Counted from the first letter of the stretch, positions 38,551 to 48,331 are shown. The stretch is DNA of 64,000 nucleotides from Alloalcanivorax xenomutans (GCF_900217905.1 NZ_OBMO01000018.1:1-64000); one strand, 5' to 3'. The notes: a model not told the origin generated them from the sequence alone. A program made the numbers and translations.

Positions 38551-38579
38551 TTGACAAGCGCGTTTCGGATAGGCATAGT
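38551..38579 (+). promoter_or_regulatory. rpsT promoter
   Basis: TTGACA (38551-38556), 17 bp, CATAGT (38574-38579), then a GC-rich discriminator (TGCGCG), typical of stringently controlled ribosomal genes. The leader of about 85 bases holds a near-perfect hairpin (CCCATGGC / GCCACGGG, about 38595-38618). The 170 bases upstream, towards murJ, hold only small inverted repeats (GATGTCC / GGACATC near 38466-38491) and no gene. Confidence 0.75.
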
Positions 38580-38671
38580 TGCGCGTCTTTAAAACCCATG
38601 GCCGCTTGCAGCCACGGGCAGTACCGAATACTGAACTGAATACAGACTACCGATTTTATAGGAGCAGGACC

Positions 38672-38941
38672 TTGGCTAACTCACCGCAAGCACGCAAGCG
38701 TGCGCGTCAGGCGGAAAAGCGTCGTCAGCATAACGCAGCGATGCGTTCCATGGTGCGCACCTACCTGAAAAAGGTGAACGCGGCCATTGCGTCTGGCGAC
38801 CAAGGCGCCGCTCAGGAAGCTTACAAAACGGCGACCTCCGTGCTGGACAAGGCCACCCGCAAGGGTAAGTTTCACGCCAACAAGGCAGCTCGCCACAAGA
38901 GCCGCCTGAACGCCAAGATCAAGGCCATGTCCGCCGCCTGA
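38672..38941 (+). CDS. rpsT: 30S ribosomal protein S20, TTG start
   Basis: S20 binds 16S rRNA helices in the 30S body. The 89-residue basic protein begins (M)[22 protein letters not shown] and is the usual length. The start codon is TTG at 38672, preceded by GGAGCAGGA. E. coli rpsT also starts with UUG, and this weak start is needed for autoregulation by S20, so the feature appears conserved. An upstream ATG at 38579 in the same frame lies at the promoter -10 and is not a real start. Confidence 0.95.
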   Translation: MANSPQARKRARQAEKRRQHNAAMRSMVRTYLKKVNAAIASGDQGAAQEAYKTATSVLDKATRKGKFHANKAARHKSRLNAKIKAMSAA

Positions 38942-38953
38942 ATCTAGCGTTCC

Positions 38954-38984
38954 ATAAAAAAACCGGCTTCGGCCGGTTTTTTTA
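38954..38984 (+). terminator. Rho-independent terminator of rpsT
   Basis: AACCGGC-TTCG-GCCGGTT forms a strong stem with a UUCG-type tetraloop followed by seven T. An A run on the other side makes it usable in both directions, so it could also stop read-through from proB. Confidence 0.93.
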
Positions 38985-39064
38985 TGCCCGCCGTCCCTGG
39001 CGGCCACCCTTCGGGCTATTTTTCATTGGCCGCCAAACTCTGCTGGCAACCCCTCATATCCACA

Positions 39065-40174
39065 CTATCCGAACACTACCATGTTATCCCGGTGCACCAG
39101 CTCTTCCTCGTTCATATAGCCGAGCACCCCGGCGATCTCCGAGCTTTTCTTGCGGCAAATCCGGCGCGCGTCGGCGGCGTCGTAGTTGACCAGCCCGCAG
39201 GCCACCCTCTCCCCTTGCTCGCTTTCGCAGACCACCATCTCGCCCCGGGAGAACTGCCCGAACACATCCACAACACCCACCGGCAACAAGCTGGAACCGG
39301 CCTGCCGCAGGCGGCGCACGGCACCGTCGTCGAGTACCAACCGGCCACGCATGCGCAAATGCCCGGCCAGCCACTGTTTGCGGGCATTCAGCGGTGAGGT
39401 GTCCGGCATCAGCGTGGTACCGGGCGCCCGCCCGGCTCCCAGCTCCCCAATCACATCGGGGCTCCGTCCGGAAGCGATGGTGGTGATAGTGCCGGAGCGG
39501 GCCGCCAGCCGCGCCGCCCGCACCTTGGTGGCCATGCCGCCCCGTCCCAACCCGGAACCGCCACCGCCCGCCATACCCACAATGGCTGGATCCGAAGCGC
39601 GGGCCTCCCGAATCAGCTTGGCATCCGGCTTTTGCCTGGGGTCGGCGTCATAGAGCCCTTCCTGGTCGGTGAGGATCACCAGGCGCTCCGCCTCCACCAG
39701 ATTGGCCACCAGCGCCGCCAGGGTGTCATTGTCACCAAAGCGGAACTCGTCAGTGACCACGGTATCGTTCTCATTCACCACCGGCACCACCGACAGCCCC
39801 AGCAGGGTCAACAGGGTGGCACGGGCATTGAGATAACGCTTGCGGTCGGATAAATCATCGTGGGTCAGCAGCACCTGGGCGGTGTGCCGGTCATGCCGGC
39901 GGAAACAGGCTTCCCAGGCCCGCACCAGCCCCATCTGACCCACCGCGGCGGCAGCCTGCAGTTCATGAATGGACTCCGGGCGGCGACGCCAGCCCAGCCG
40001 GGTCATCCCCTCGGCGACGGCGCCGGAGGACACCACCACCAGGTCAACCTCCTGGTCCATGAGCCGGACCAGGCGATCCACCCACTGCTGCATCAGTTGC
40101 CGGTCCAGGCCCTTGCCATCATTGGTCAGCAGGGCGCTGCCGATTTTCACTACCCAACGTGCGCGTCGCGCCAT
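39065..40174 (-). CDS. proB: Glutamate 5-kinase
   Basis: It phosphorylates glutamate in the first step of proline synthesis. The amino acid kinase domain (about residues 1-260) has [32 protein letters not shown] and [17 protein letters not shown]. The C-terminal PUA domain (about 275-355) is present ([14 protein letters not shown]). Length is 369 residues, as in Pseudomonas. It follows obgE on the same strand with only 34 bases between, and those hold a copy of the dispersed repeat motif. proA is not nearby. Confidence 0.95.
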   Translation of the reverse strand: MARRARWVVKIGSALLTNDGKGLDRQLMQQWVDRLVRLMDQEVDLVVVSSGAVAEGMTRLGWRRRPESIHELQAAAAVGQMGLVRAWEACFRRHDRHTAQVLLTHDDLSDRKRYLNARATLLTLLGLSVVPVVNENDTVVTDEFRFGDNDTLAALVANLVEAERLVILTDQEGLYDADPRQKPDAKLIREARASDPAIVGMAGGGGSGLGRGGMATKVRAARLAARSGTITTIASGRSPDVIGELGAGRAPGTTLMPDTSPLNARKQWLAGHLRMRGRLVLDDGAVRRLRQAGSSLLPVGVVDVFGQFSRGEMVVCESEQGERVACGLVNYDAADARRICRKKSSEIAGVLGYMNEEELVHRDNMVVFG

Positions 40175-40189
40175 GGTGCACCGTCGTCC

Positions 40190-41426
<1,237 letters not shown>

Positions 41427-41495
41427 TTAGCGCGAGGCGCTGGGTGAGTTCACCGCCGCGACAGCACGCTGGCTGGCCGCCCGTATGGCGGCCAC

Positions 41496-41531
41496 AAAAA
41501 ACCCCGCGGGAGTGAACCTCGCGGGGTTTTT
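41496..41531 (-). terminator. Terminator after rpmA
   Basis: On the minus strand AACCCCGCGAGG...CCCGCGGGGTT forms a strong stem with flanking A and T runs (6 T on the exit side). It lies 19 bases after the rpmA stop and before obgE, so obgE-proB are transcribed by partial read-through or from their own promoter. Confidence 0.88.
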
Positions 41532-41549
41532 CAGGCCGATCCGCGGGGA

Positions 41550-41810
41550 TCAGGCGACCGGTTCGATCACCACATATTTGCGGTTGTTCGGGCCTTTCAC
41601 CTGAAACTTAACGCGGCCTTCGGCCTTGGCGAAGATGGTATGGTCTTTACCGATACCGGTATTCACACCAGCGTGGAAGCGGGTGCCACGCTGACGAACG
41701 ATGATCTCGCCCGCTTGAACCAGCTGGCCACCATAGCGCTTCACGCCAAGGCGTTTACTTTCGGAATCGCGACCGTTACGAGTACTACCACCGGCTTTTT
41801 TATGTGCCAT
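41550..41810 (-). CDS. rpmA: 50S ribosomal protein L27
   Basis: L27 reaches the peptidyl-transferase centre. The 86-residue protein begins [20 protein letters not shown], typical of the family without a cleaved N-terminal extension, and contains [17 protein letters not shown]. It has an AGGAGG ribosome site and lies 27 bp after rplU, in the usual rplU-rpmA order. Confidence 0.97.
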   Translation of the reverse strand: MAHKKAGGSTRNGRDSESKRLGVKRYGGQLVQAGEIIVRQRGTRFHAGVNTGIGKDHTIFAKAEGRVKFQVKGPNNRKYVVIEPVA

Positions 41811-41837
41811 GTCTCAATCCTCCTGCCTTGACCAGAA

Positions 41838-42149
41838 TCAGCCCTGGATCCCGGTAATTTTCACCGCCGTGTACCACTGACGATGGCCTTGTTGCTTGCG
41901 GTGATGCTTGCGGCGGCGGAACTTGACCACATGGATCTTCTTGTGGCGGCCCTGCTCGACCACTTCGGCGCTGACCTTGGCACCTTCCACCAGCGGCTGA
42001 CCTACTTTGATGTCGTCGCCATCGGCAACCAGCAGAACCTGGTCGAAATCGATGGTATCACCGGTGCCTACTTCAATTTTCTCCACGCGGAGGATATCAC
42101 CTTCCTCCACACGGTACTGTTTGCCACCGGTTTTGATGACTGCGTACAT
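41838..42149 (-). CDS. rplU: 50S ribosomal protein L21
   Basis: L21 of 103 residues, the E. coli length, beginning [18 protein letters not shown] and ending in the basic [24 protein letters not shown] segment that binds 23S rRNA. The ATG at 42149 has CTGGAG upstream. The frame runs on for 39 codons through the leader but without a family match. It is the first gene of the rplU-rpmA unit and divergent from ispB. Confidence 0.97.
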   Translation of the reverse strand: MYAVIKTGGKQYRVEEGDILRVEKIEVGTGDTIDFDQVLLVADGDDIKVGQPLVEGAKVSAEVVEQGRHKKIHVVKFRRRKHHRKQQGHRQWYTAVKITGIQG

Positions 42150-42186
42150 CCGTCTTACTCCAGATGATCCTCGCGGGCGGACTTGC

Positions 42187-42283
42187 CTATCTTGTCCATA
42201 CAAGACAGACGTCACTTTGGGGGCCCGTTGGACGATGACTAAAAAGGGCCGCGAAGTGTACGCCAAAGCAGGCCGCGACTCAA
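42187..42283 (-). promoter_or_regulatory. rplU promoter and leader hairpin
   Basis: On the minus strand there is TTGAGT (42278-42283), 17 bp, TACACT (42255-42260), and a GC-rich discriminator. A leader hairpin CTTGT-ATGG-ACAAG (about 42190-42203) lies before the ribosome site and could serve regulation of ribosomal protein synthesis, but no T run follows. Confidence 0.65.
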
Positions 42284-42332
42284 GCCCGGCAGCGCCGAAC
42301 GGCGGCCATCGGTGGCCCGCGTCCGGCTTTTC

Positions 42333-42360
42333 TTGACTGCCCGCCGCCCCCTGCTAGCAT
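42333..42360 (+). promoter_or_regulatory. ispB promoter
   Basis: TTGACT (42333-42338), 16 bp, TAGCAT (42355-42360), about 33 bases before the ispB ATG. It is close to sigma70 consensus and lies in the divergent rplU-ispB region. Confidence 0.65.
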
Positions 42361-42399
42361 TGCCCGCTGTTCGCGCTCATTCTGCTGGATTGCTGCCCC

Positions 42400-43371
42400 A
42401 TGGATTTTAAGGCCATCAGTTCCAACGTCGCCGACGATTTCGAGGCGGTCAACCGCTTCATCCAACACCATCTGGATACGGATGTGCCTCTGATCCGCGA
42501 GGTCGGCGAGTACATCATCCAATCCGGCGGCAAGCGCCTGCGCCCCTTGGTGTGTCTGCTCTGTGCCCGTGCCGCCGGTTATTCCGGCGACAAGCATGTC
42601 AATGTTGCCGCGGTCATCGAATTATTGCATACCGCCACCCTGCTCCATGACGACGTGGTGGACGAATCCGGCCTGCGCCGCGGCCGCCCCACCGTCAACG
42701 CGGTATGGGGCAACGCCGCCAGCGTGCTGGTGGGCGACTTCCTGATCTCACGCTCATTCCAGCTCATGGTGGCGCTGGAAGACCAGCGGCTGCTGGAAAT
42801 CCTGTCCCTCAGCACCAATACCATCTCCGAGGGCGAGGTCCTGCAGCTCATCAACTGCCGCGACCCGGACACCAGTGAAGACAGCTACATGCGGGTGATC
42901 CACCACAAAACCGCGAAAATGTTCGAGTCCGCGGCGGAAACCGGAGCCGTGCTGGGCGCCACCGAAGGGTGGGATCAGGCGGAGGCCTTCGCCACCTTCG
43001 GCCGCCACCTGGGTATTGCTTTTCAGTTGGTGGATGACGTGCTCGACTATCAGGGCGATGTGGAAGAACTGGGCAAGAACGTGGGCGACGATCTGGCCGA
43101 AGGCAAGCCCACCCTGCCGCTGATCCACACCATTCGCAACGGCTCTCCGGAGCAGGCCAAACTGATCAAGGACGCCATCCGCACCGGCGGCCTGGACCGT
43201 CTGCAGGACATCATCCACATCGTTCGTGACTCCGGCGGTCTCAGTCACACCGTGGCGGTGGCCGAGCAACAGACCCGGCTCGCCCTGGCGGCACTGGAGA
43301 CGGTGCCCGAGTCCCGTTATAAAGAGGCTCTGCAAACCCTGGCATTGGAATCCCTGAAACGGACCCATTAG
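42400..43371 (+). CDS. ispB: All-trans polyprenyl (octaprenyl) diphosphate synthase
   Basis: It builds the polyprenyl side chain of ubiquinone from IPP and FPP. The 323-residue protein has both aspartate-rich motifs, LLHDDVVDE (FARM, DDxxD) and QLVDDVLDYQGD (SARM), and the GGKRLRPLV segment. The number of isoprene units cannot be read directly. It is divergent from rplU, a widespread arrangement. The stop codon TAG forms the start of a short copy of the dispersed GAGCCTGTT motif (43368-43381). Confidence 0.95.
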   Translation: MDFKAISSNVADDFEAVNRFIQHHLDTDVPLIREVGEYIIQSGGKRLRPLVCLLCARAAGYSGDKHVNVAAVIELLHTATLLHDDVVDESGLRRGRPTVNAVWGNAASVLVGDFLISRSFQLMVALEDQRLLEILSLSTNTISEGEVLQLINCRDPDTSEDSYMRVIHHKTAKMFESAAETGAVLGATEGWDQAEAFATFGRHLGIAFQLVDDVLDYQGDVEELGKNVGDDLAEGKPTLPLIHTIRNGSPEQAKLIKDAIRTGGLDRLQDIIHIVRDSGGLSHTVAVAEQQTRLALAALETVPESRYKEALQTLALESLKRTH

Positions 43372-43416
43372 AGCCTGTTCATAGAGCCCTGAACCGAGAC
43401 AGATGAGGAAAGACTC

Positions 43417-44010
43417 ATGCGTTCCCTACTGACCGTTCTGATTGCCGCCCTGGTTGTAAGCGGCTGTGCCCTAAGCCCGCAGCGCATTGAGGTCGACCCG
43501 CAAGTGCAGGTCAAAGCCTCCAACGTCGGCCATAACCGTTCAATACAGGTTCTTGGCGTCGATTCCCGTGGCAAGAATGAGTTCGGCAGCCGCGGCGGCG
43601 TTTACGACGAGACCGCCTTGTTGATCCCCAGCAACGACATCAAGGCGGTGATCGCCGACACCGTCCGCAATGGCCTGCAGAGTCTGGGCTTCAACGCCTT
43701 CAATCCCGGCGGAGACGCCACCACTCTGGAAGTCCGCCTGGAGCAGCTGGACTATATTCCGGAGCCGGGCTCGGTGGTGAATCGGGTCGACCTGAACCTG
43801 GTACTGCAGGCGGAAGCCCGCCGCGGCCCGACCACCCATACCGGCACTTACAAGAGCAGCGTCGAGCACAAGACGCCGTTCACGCCGTCCCTGGCGCAAA
43901 ACCGGCAGATGATCAACGACATCCTGGCCAAAGCCATCGAGCGCCTGCTGCAGGATCCGGAAATGCTGGCCTTTCTGGCTGGCGCCGACTTCCCCGGCGA
44001 TAGCGAGTAA
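43417..44010 (+). CDS. YajG-family outer-membrane lipoprotein
   Basis: Predicted lipoprotein of 197 residues with lipobox VSGC and Cys17. The mature part resembles YajG (ALSPQRIEVDPQVQV; VIADTVRNGLQSLGFNAF; LNLVLQAEARRG; LLQDPEMLAFL). YajG has no firmly established function, and in E. coli it precedes ampG. Here it lies 45 bp after ispB and 8 bp before the SelW-like gene. A GAGGAAAG site supports the start. Confidence 0.85.
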   Translation: MRSLLTVLIAALVVSGCALSPQRIEVDPQVQVKASNVGHNRSIQVLGVDSRGKNEFGSRGGVYDETALLIPSNDIKAVIADTVRNGLQSLGFNAFNPGGDATTLEVRLEQLDYIPEPGSVVNRVDLNLVLQAEARRGPTTHTGTYKSSVEHKTPFTPSLAQNRQMINDILAKAIERLLQDPEMLAFLAGADFPGDSE

Positions 44011-44018
44011 ACGGTTTC

Positions 44019-44291
44019 ATGGCTGGCCAAGTGAGCATTCACTATTGCCGCCAATGCAACTGGCTGCTGCGCTCCGCCTGGTACGCCCAGGAACTGCTCG
44101 CCACCTTTTCGGAAGAACTGGAGGAAGTCACTCTGCGGCCAGGCACTGGCGGGGTGTTTCGGATTAGCGTGGATGGCACGCTGATCTGGGATCGGGCCGA
44201 GGATGGCGGCTTTCCGGAGATCACCGAACTGAAACGCCGGGTGCGCGATATCGCCTGCCCGGATCGTTCTCTGGGGCATATTGACCGCTAG
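44019..44291 (+). CDS. SelT/SelW/SelH-family thioredoxin-like protein (Cys form)
   Basis: Small Rdx-family protein of 90 residues with the N-terminal redox motif CRQC (residues 10-13) in VSIHYCRQCNWLLRSAWYAQELL. In selenoproteins the second Cys is selenocysteine, but here it is an ordinary TGC codon. A C-terminal GTGGVFRISVDGTLIWDR matches the family beta strands. The redox partner is unknown. It is probably co-transcribed with the YajG-like gene, eight bases upstream. Confidence 0.9.
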   Translation: MAGQVSIHYCRQCNWLLRSAWYAQELLATFSEELEEVTLRPGTGGVFRISVDGTLIWDRAEDGGFPEITELKRRVRDIACPDRSLGHIDR

Positions 44292-44376
44292 CTGACCGGC
44301 ACACAGATAAAGGTTCTTTTCGAAAGGGTGTTGTTCTGGCAAGGAGAGCTCTTCTCTGGAGCTTCGTAGCCCGGGC

Positions 44377-44481
44377 CTTGTGCGCTCCCCCGGGTTCCAT
44401 GACCCGCCGTGAACCCATCCCTGGGGGCTTGCGTTCGGCGTCCTGCCTCACACAGTCATGGAACCCGGGGGAGCGCACAAG
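44377..44481. repeat. Large cloverleaf-type inverted repeat 1
   Basis: Perfect 27-bp arms (44377-44403 / 44455-44481) enclose a 51-base loop that itself contains the word CCATCCCTGG and small GC inverted repeats. There is no coding frame. Together with the next element it occupies most of the 455-bp gap after the SelW-like gene, and no T run follows. Confidence 0.85.
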
Positions 44482-44565
44482 ACCCTCAGTCATAGCCAAC
44501 CGAAGGGTTCCTTTTTCTTCTCACTGTCGTCAATTTGCAGCTGAGTATTGCAGCACTCGCGAAGT

Positions 44566-44669
44566 GTTGCTGGTCAGGGCGTTCCAGGACCGTGTTTGGC
44601 CAGGGATGGCCAAACCCGAGCTTACAGGGATGTACTTGTAGCGTGTCCTGGAATGCCCTGACCAGCAAC
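44566..44669. repeat. Large cloverleaf-type inverted repeat 2
   Basis: Arms of 25 bp with one mismatch (44566-44590 / 44645-44669) enclose two sub-hairpins: TTTGGCCA/TGGCCAAA (44595-44614) and a CTTACA...TTGTAG stem (about 44621-44641). The word CAGGGATGG, complementary to a word in the first element, recurs. It is a three-way-junction design like that of repeat 1. The gaps 44292-44376 and 44482-44565 show nothing else. Confidence 0.85.
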
Positions 44670-44746
44670 GCTCCTCCGCTAGAAAGGCAAAATCCCTGAT
44701 TGAAGAGAAACCCTTCCCGCCAATCCGTGATGAACCATAAAACGGA

Positions 44747-44938
44747 TCACTCATTCTCCGGCCGCACCGAAACCTCGGGCGTCTCCGGGTTCGGCAGGAA
44801 GACTGTCAGCACCAGGGGTTGGCAGCAAACGTGACAGTCCTCCACGTATTCCTGATCCCCCTGGGACACATCGACCAGGGCATCGAAATACTGCCAGCAA
44901 TGGGGACACTGCACCGGCACCGGGATCAGCGCGTCCAT
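44747..44938 (-). CDS. CPXCG-motif cysteine-rich small protein
   Basis: Protein of 63 residues with two Cys pairs (VQCPHCWQYFDALVD and EDCHVCCQPLVLTV), a zinc-ribbon-like layout found in the CPXCG family, of unknown function. The ATG at 44938 has GGAGGGGGC upstream and matches family length. A longer frame exists but lacks support. It overlaps the end of the HIT gene by 13 bases, so the two are coupled. Confidence 0.87.
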   Translation of the reverse strand: MDALIPVPVQCPHCWQYFDALVDVSQGDQEYVEDCHVCCQPLVLTVFLPNPETPEVSVRPENE

Positions 44939-45339
44939 GCCCCCTCCGGCAACACCAATCCGGACAGCCAGCCCGGTGGATGTTTCAATGGTCGCGGAGT
45001 GCCCTGCCCCCATACGGGCCCCGGCCAGCAAGGGTCATCACGGAAGCGAGCGATCACATGCACGTGCAGTTGGGGCACCAGATTCCCCAACGCCCCGATA
45101 TTGATCTTGTCGGCACCGGTGACCCGCTCCAGTTCCGCCGCCAAACCATTGACCACGCTCAGCAGACGGTGCTGTTCCTCCTCCGCCAGTTGGTGCCACT
45201 CCCGGATATCGAGCCGGCGCGGAACCACCACCAGCCAAGGGAAGCGGCCGTCACGCAGCCAGCGAATCCAGCAAAACTCATCCTCCGCCACGGCGCCGGT
45301 ATCCGCCGCCAGACGTTCGTGCAATATCACCGCTGTCAT
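44926..45339 (-). CDS. HIT-family protein (diadenosine tetraphosphate hydrolase-like)
   Basis: Histidine-triad protein of 137 residues. The triad segment is VPQLHVHVIARFRDDP, in which the first His of the usual H-x-H-x-H is Gln while the catalytic middle His and the last His remain. This Q form is common in one bacterial HIT subgroup. FPWLVVVPRR and INIGALGN are conserved. Likely a nucleotide phosphoester hydrolase with unknown substrate. The ATG at 45339 has GGAGAGGTT upstream. Confidence 0.88.
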   Translation of the reverse strand: MTAVILHERLAADTGAVAEDEFCWIRWLRDGRFPWLVVVPRRLDIREWHQLAEEEQHRLLSVVNGLAAELERVTGADKINIGALGNLVPQLHVHVIARFRDDPCWPGPVWGQGTPRPLKHPPGWLSGLVLPEGAWTR

Positions 45340-45476
45340 AACCTCTCCACTTGGTATGGGCACGGCTCGCTATACCACGCCATCCAGGCTAGCATGATAC
45401 GCCAAAATTATTAGAGCCTATCAAGGCTGTGCCGCCACGGGCGGCGACACATGTTTTTCTGTCTGGGGGGACGGTT

Positions 45477-45866
45477 ATGGAATGGGTGGCCATCGTCACG
45501 GTGCTTGCCTTGCTGCAATGCGCCCTGTTCAGTTTTCTGGTGGGGCGGGCCCGGGTCAAATATCAGATCCGTGCGCCGGCCGTGGCCGGACACGAGCTGT
45601 TTGAGCGCAGTCACCGGATCCATGCCAACACGGTGGAACAACTGGTGCTGTTCCTGCCCGCGTTATGGTTATGTGGCTGGTACCTGGAGCCGCGCGCGGC
45701 GGCGGTGGTGGGTAGCCTGTTCCTGATCGGCCGCCAGCTCTACTTTAATCATTATCTGGAACAGCCCCGGGATCGTGGCACTGGTTTCCTGCTTGGTTTC
45801 CTGGCGACCCTGACACTGCTACTGGGCGCTCTCGGCGGGGCCATCAGCTCATTGATCCTTCATTGA
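45477..45866 (+). CDS. MAPEG-domain membrane protein
   Basis: Membrane protein of 129 residues with four hydrophobic helices and the MAPEG signature FERSHRIHANTVEQLVLFLPALWL. The family includes eukaryotic microsomal glutathione transferases and eicosanoid enzymes. Bacterial members are mostly uncharacterised. The start ATG at 45477 is preceded by a G-rich ribosome site. The gap before it holds a copy of the dispersed motif (TTAGAGCCTATCAAGG, 45411-45426). Confidence 0.86.
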   Translation: MEWVAIVTVLALLQCALFSFLVGRARVKYQIRAPAVAGHELFERSHRIHANTVEQLVLFLPALWLCGWYLEPRAAAVVGSLFLIGRQLYFNHYLEQPRDRGTGFLLGFLATLTLLLGALGGAISSLILH

Positions 45867-45906
45867 GCGCGGCCGTTTACCGGCCACACCCCACGGCCCT
45901 GACACC

Positions 45907-46923
45907 CTAGCCGCGATAGTCCGACGGGCTCTTGCCGGTCCAGCGGCGGAACGCACGGGCGAAATTGGAAGCATCGGAATAGCCCAGCGCGGCGGCGATA
46001 TCGTCCACCGAACGGCGGCTTTGTGACAGGTATTCCACCGCCAACCCCTTGCGCAGATCATCCAGCAGCTTCTGGTAGCTGGTCCCCAATTGCTGCAGCT
46101 TGCGCTTGAGCGTGCGGGAGGACATGTGCAACTCACTGGCCACTTCCTCGACGCCGGGAAACCGGCCCGAGCGCGCCAGAATAATTCTGCGCACCTGCCC
46201 CAATAACGGCGGCGGTGCCTTTATATGGGCCAGTTCCTGCTCGCACTGCACTTCCGCCAGACGCGACAGGCGCGGATCCGCGAAGCGCAACCGGTATTGC
46301 AAACGCTCCGCGGGAAAGCGCATTTGGCTGTAGGCACAATCGAAATACACCGGCACCGGAATCAGCGGCCGCAGCCGCTGAAAGTAATCCGGCTCCGGAT
46401 AGGAAAAGCGCAGCTCACCGAACAGCTCCACTTCCGGCAGCATTTGCATCCCCATGAAATGGAAGCTGGAGAACAGGCTCTCCGTAAGCAACGGCGCCAG
46501 ATCACCGAGAGACAGCATTTCATTGACCTGCAGCACCGCCCAGTCGCCTTCGACGAAGGACTCCAGTTGAATCAGGGTGCTGCGGATACGGAAGAATTTC
46601 ACCGCCAGTTCAATGGCGTCCCCCAGGGTTTCGCTGCTCATCGCCGCGTAGCCGAGAAAACCGTGGGAAGACAGCGGCGTCGCCGCTCCCAGTTCCCAGC
46701 CGAGCCAGGGCTCGTTGGTGAGCATCACGGCACGCCGGGCCACCCGCCGCAACAGCGTCGCCGACACCCGTGATTTCGCCTCACGCCAGCATCCCTGGCG
46801 AACACCGGTTCCATCCAGCAATTGCTCTTCGCTGAACCCGCGTTTCTTCATCACTTCCATGAAGGGAATCAGGTACTCCGCGGACACCGCGTATTCCTCG
46901 GGATTCATTTTTAGAATTGTCAT
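45907..46923 (-). CDS. AraC-family transcriptional regulator (arabinose-binding-domain type)
   Basis: Regulator of 338 residues with an N-terminal ligand-binding domain of the OruR/ArgR-like AraC subgroup (LGYAAMSSETLGDAIELAVKFFRIRSTL) and a C-terminal double helix-turn-helix (FPGVEEVASELHMSSRTLKRKLQQLGTSYQKLLDDLRK and IAAALGYSDASNFARAFRRWTGKSPSDYR). The ATG at 46923 is the most plausible start. The frame is open for 61 more codons without family match. It is divergent from the SDR gene, which is its likely target by position. The effector is unknown. Confidence 0.87.
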   Translation of the reverse strand: MTILKMNPEEYAVSAEYLIPFMEVMKKRGFSEEQLLDGTGVRQGCWREAKSRVSATLLRRVARRAVMLTNEPWLGWELGAATPLSSHGFLGYAAMSSETLGDAIELAVKFFRIRSTLIQLESFVEGDWAVLQVNEMLSLGDLAPLLTESLFSSFHFMGMQMLPEVELFGELRFSYPEPDYFQRLRPLIPVPVYFDCAYSQMRFPAERLQYRLRFADPRLSRLAEVQCEQELAHIKAPPPLLGQVRRIILARSGRFPGVEEVASELHMSSRTLKRKLQQLGTSYQKLLDDLRKGLAVEYLSQSRRSVDDIAAALGYSDASNFARAFRRWTGKSPSDYRG

Positions 46924-47123
46924 CTTGCCGTTCCCGTCTTGATCTCTTGCATTGGCCTGAAATGACAGACCTGCACACCATACCCAGCCCTCTCCCCGGC
47001 CGGCATTGCCCCTGAAGCCCGCCGGACGGGCACCTGCGGTCAACCGTGCCGCCCCCTCTTTCCACCTCTCCAGCAGCAGGCGTACTCTGTAAACCTCCCC
47101 TGGCACGCATAAAGGAGAACATC

Positions 47124-47954
47124 ATGTCGACACTGAGCGGCAAAACCCTGTTCATCACCGGCGCCAGCCGTGGCATTGGCAAGGCCATAGGCCTGCGCGC
47201 AGCCCGCGACGGTGCCAACATCGTGCTGTTTTCGAAAACCGCCGAGCCCCACCCCAAGCTGCCCGGCACGCTTTATACCGCCGCCGAGGAAATGCAGGAG
47301 GCCGGCGGCAAGACCCTGGTGTGCGTGGGGGACATTCGCCATGAGGAAGATGTGGCGGACGCGGTACAGCAGGCGGAGGAGACCTTTGGCGGCCTGGACA
47401 TTCTGATCAACAACGCCAGCGCCATTTCGCTCACTTCCACCGAAAGCACCAGCATGAAGTCCTATGACCTGATGCATCAGGTCAACGCCCGCGGCACCTT
47501 CCTCGCCAGCCGGCTGTGCCTGCCACTGCTGCGCCAGGCGGAGAACCCTCACATTCTGATGTTGTCACCGCCGCTGAATCTGAACCCGGCCTGGTTCGGT
47601 CGCCACCTGGCCTACACCATGGCCAAGTACGGCATGAGCATGTGCGTGCTGGGCCTGGCGGATGAGTACCGCAACCGGGTGGGCGTCAACGCGCTGTGGC
47701 CACGTACCGCCATCAACACCTCCGCGGTCCGTAATCTCCTTGGCGGCGAGCAGTCGGTGCAGGCCTCACGCCAGCCGGGCATCATGGCCGACGCCGCCCA
47801 TGCCATCCTGATCCAGCCGGCGAACCAGTGCAGCGGCAACTTCTTTATTGATGACGAGGTCCTGGCGGCGGAAGGCGTGGACCTGGACCGTTACAAGGTA
47901 GACCCGTCGCTGAGCGATGATCAGCTGTTACCGGATTTTTTTCTGGATTCCTGA
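47124..47954 (+). CDS. Short-chain dehydrogenase (HSDL2-like)
   Basis: SDR enzyme of 276 residues with TGASRGIG (12-19), the NAG-type motif as INNASAI, and the catalytic YTMAKYG. The extended sequence NPHILMLSPPLNLNPAWF and the C-terminal GNFFIDDEVL match hydroxysteroid dehydrogenase-like 2 proteins, which are linked to lipid metabolism. The start has AAAGGAG. The substrate is unknown; an acyl or steroid-like substrate is suggested by family only. It is divergent from the AraC regulator. Confidence 0.87.
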   Translation: MSTLSGKTLFITGASRGIGKAIGLRAARDGANIVLFSKTAEPHPKLPGTLYTAAEEMQEAGGKTLVCVGDIRHEEDVADAVQQAEETFGGLDILINNASAISLTSTESTSMKSYDLMHQVNARGTFLASRLCLPLLRQAENPHILMLSPPLNLNPAWFGRHLAYTMAKYGMSMCVLGLADEYRNRVGVNALWPRTAINTSAVRNLLGGEQSVQASRQPGIMADAAHAILIQPANQCSGNFFIDDEVLAAEGVDLDRYKVDPSLSDDQLLPDFFLDS

Positions 47955-48061
47955 TCGCCAGGCCGCTATCCACCAGCGCCGTGGTGGCTGGCAAAAACCG
48001 TCACATCCTGCCGCAGGGCGCGGCGCCGGATCATCGGGCTTCGGGGATAAAAAACATATCC

Positions 48062-48088
48062 CCCTGATTTAAAAAGAAATAATCAGGG
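48062..48088 (+). other. Stem-loop before the small ORF
   Basis: CCCTGATT and AATCAGGG form a perfect 8-bp stem around an A-rich 11-base loop, 58 bases upstream of the 61-residue gene. It has no T run, so it is not a clear terminator. It could be a 5' leader hairpin. The rest of the 191-bp gap shows nothing else. Confidence 0.5.
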
Positions 48089-48145
48089 AGAAGAGGCTGG
48101 CACGGTTCTCGCTATCCAATGGAGACCACGATCAGGTGAAACATC

Positions 48146-48331
48146 ATGAGCAAGGTCATACGCCTCGAAGAGCGCGACCCCGAAACCGCCCTGGAAAACC
48201 TGAACCGGGTCACCGGTCTGGACTTCCACTGCTGGCCGGAGTCATTGCTGGAACAAGACCGCAAGACGCCCCGGCCCCAGCCGCGACCGGCCAGCACCAA
48301 ACCCCGTCGTACCGCGGGCGGCACGGCTTAG
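48146..48331 (+). CDS. Small protein of unknown function (61 aa)
   Basis: Frame with an AGGTG ribosome site and GC-rich codon use like the neighbouring genes. Its N-terminal half reads MSKVIRLEERDPETALEN and LNRVTGLDFHCWPESLL, with a single Cys and Trp, and its C-terminal half is basic and Pro-rich (QPRPASTKPRRT). I do not recognise a family. It ends 4 bases inside the convergent gene 48328-48708. It could be a regulatory peptide or a spurious frame, but the ribosome site argues for real expression. Confidence 0.5.
   Translation: MSKVIRLEERDPETALENLNRVTGLDFHCWPESLLEQDRKTPRPQPRPASTKPRRTAGGTA

Noticed and set aside
38579-38671. ATG start for rpsT 31 codons upstream
   Set aside because: It coincides with the promoter -10 region and would add residues absent from all S20 proteins; the TTG at 38672 has a strong ribosome site.
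44377-44669. Integron attC sites
   Set aside because: The sizes and hairpins fit, but there is no GTTRRRY/RYYYAAC core at the arm ends and no integron integrase or cassette array in the window.
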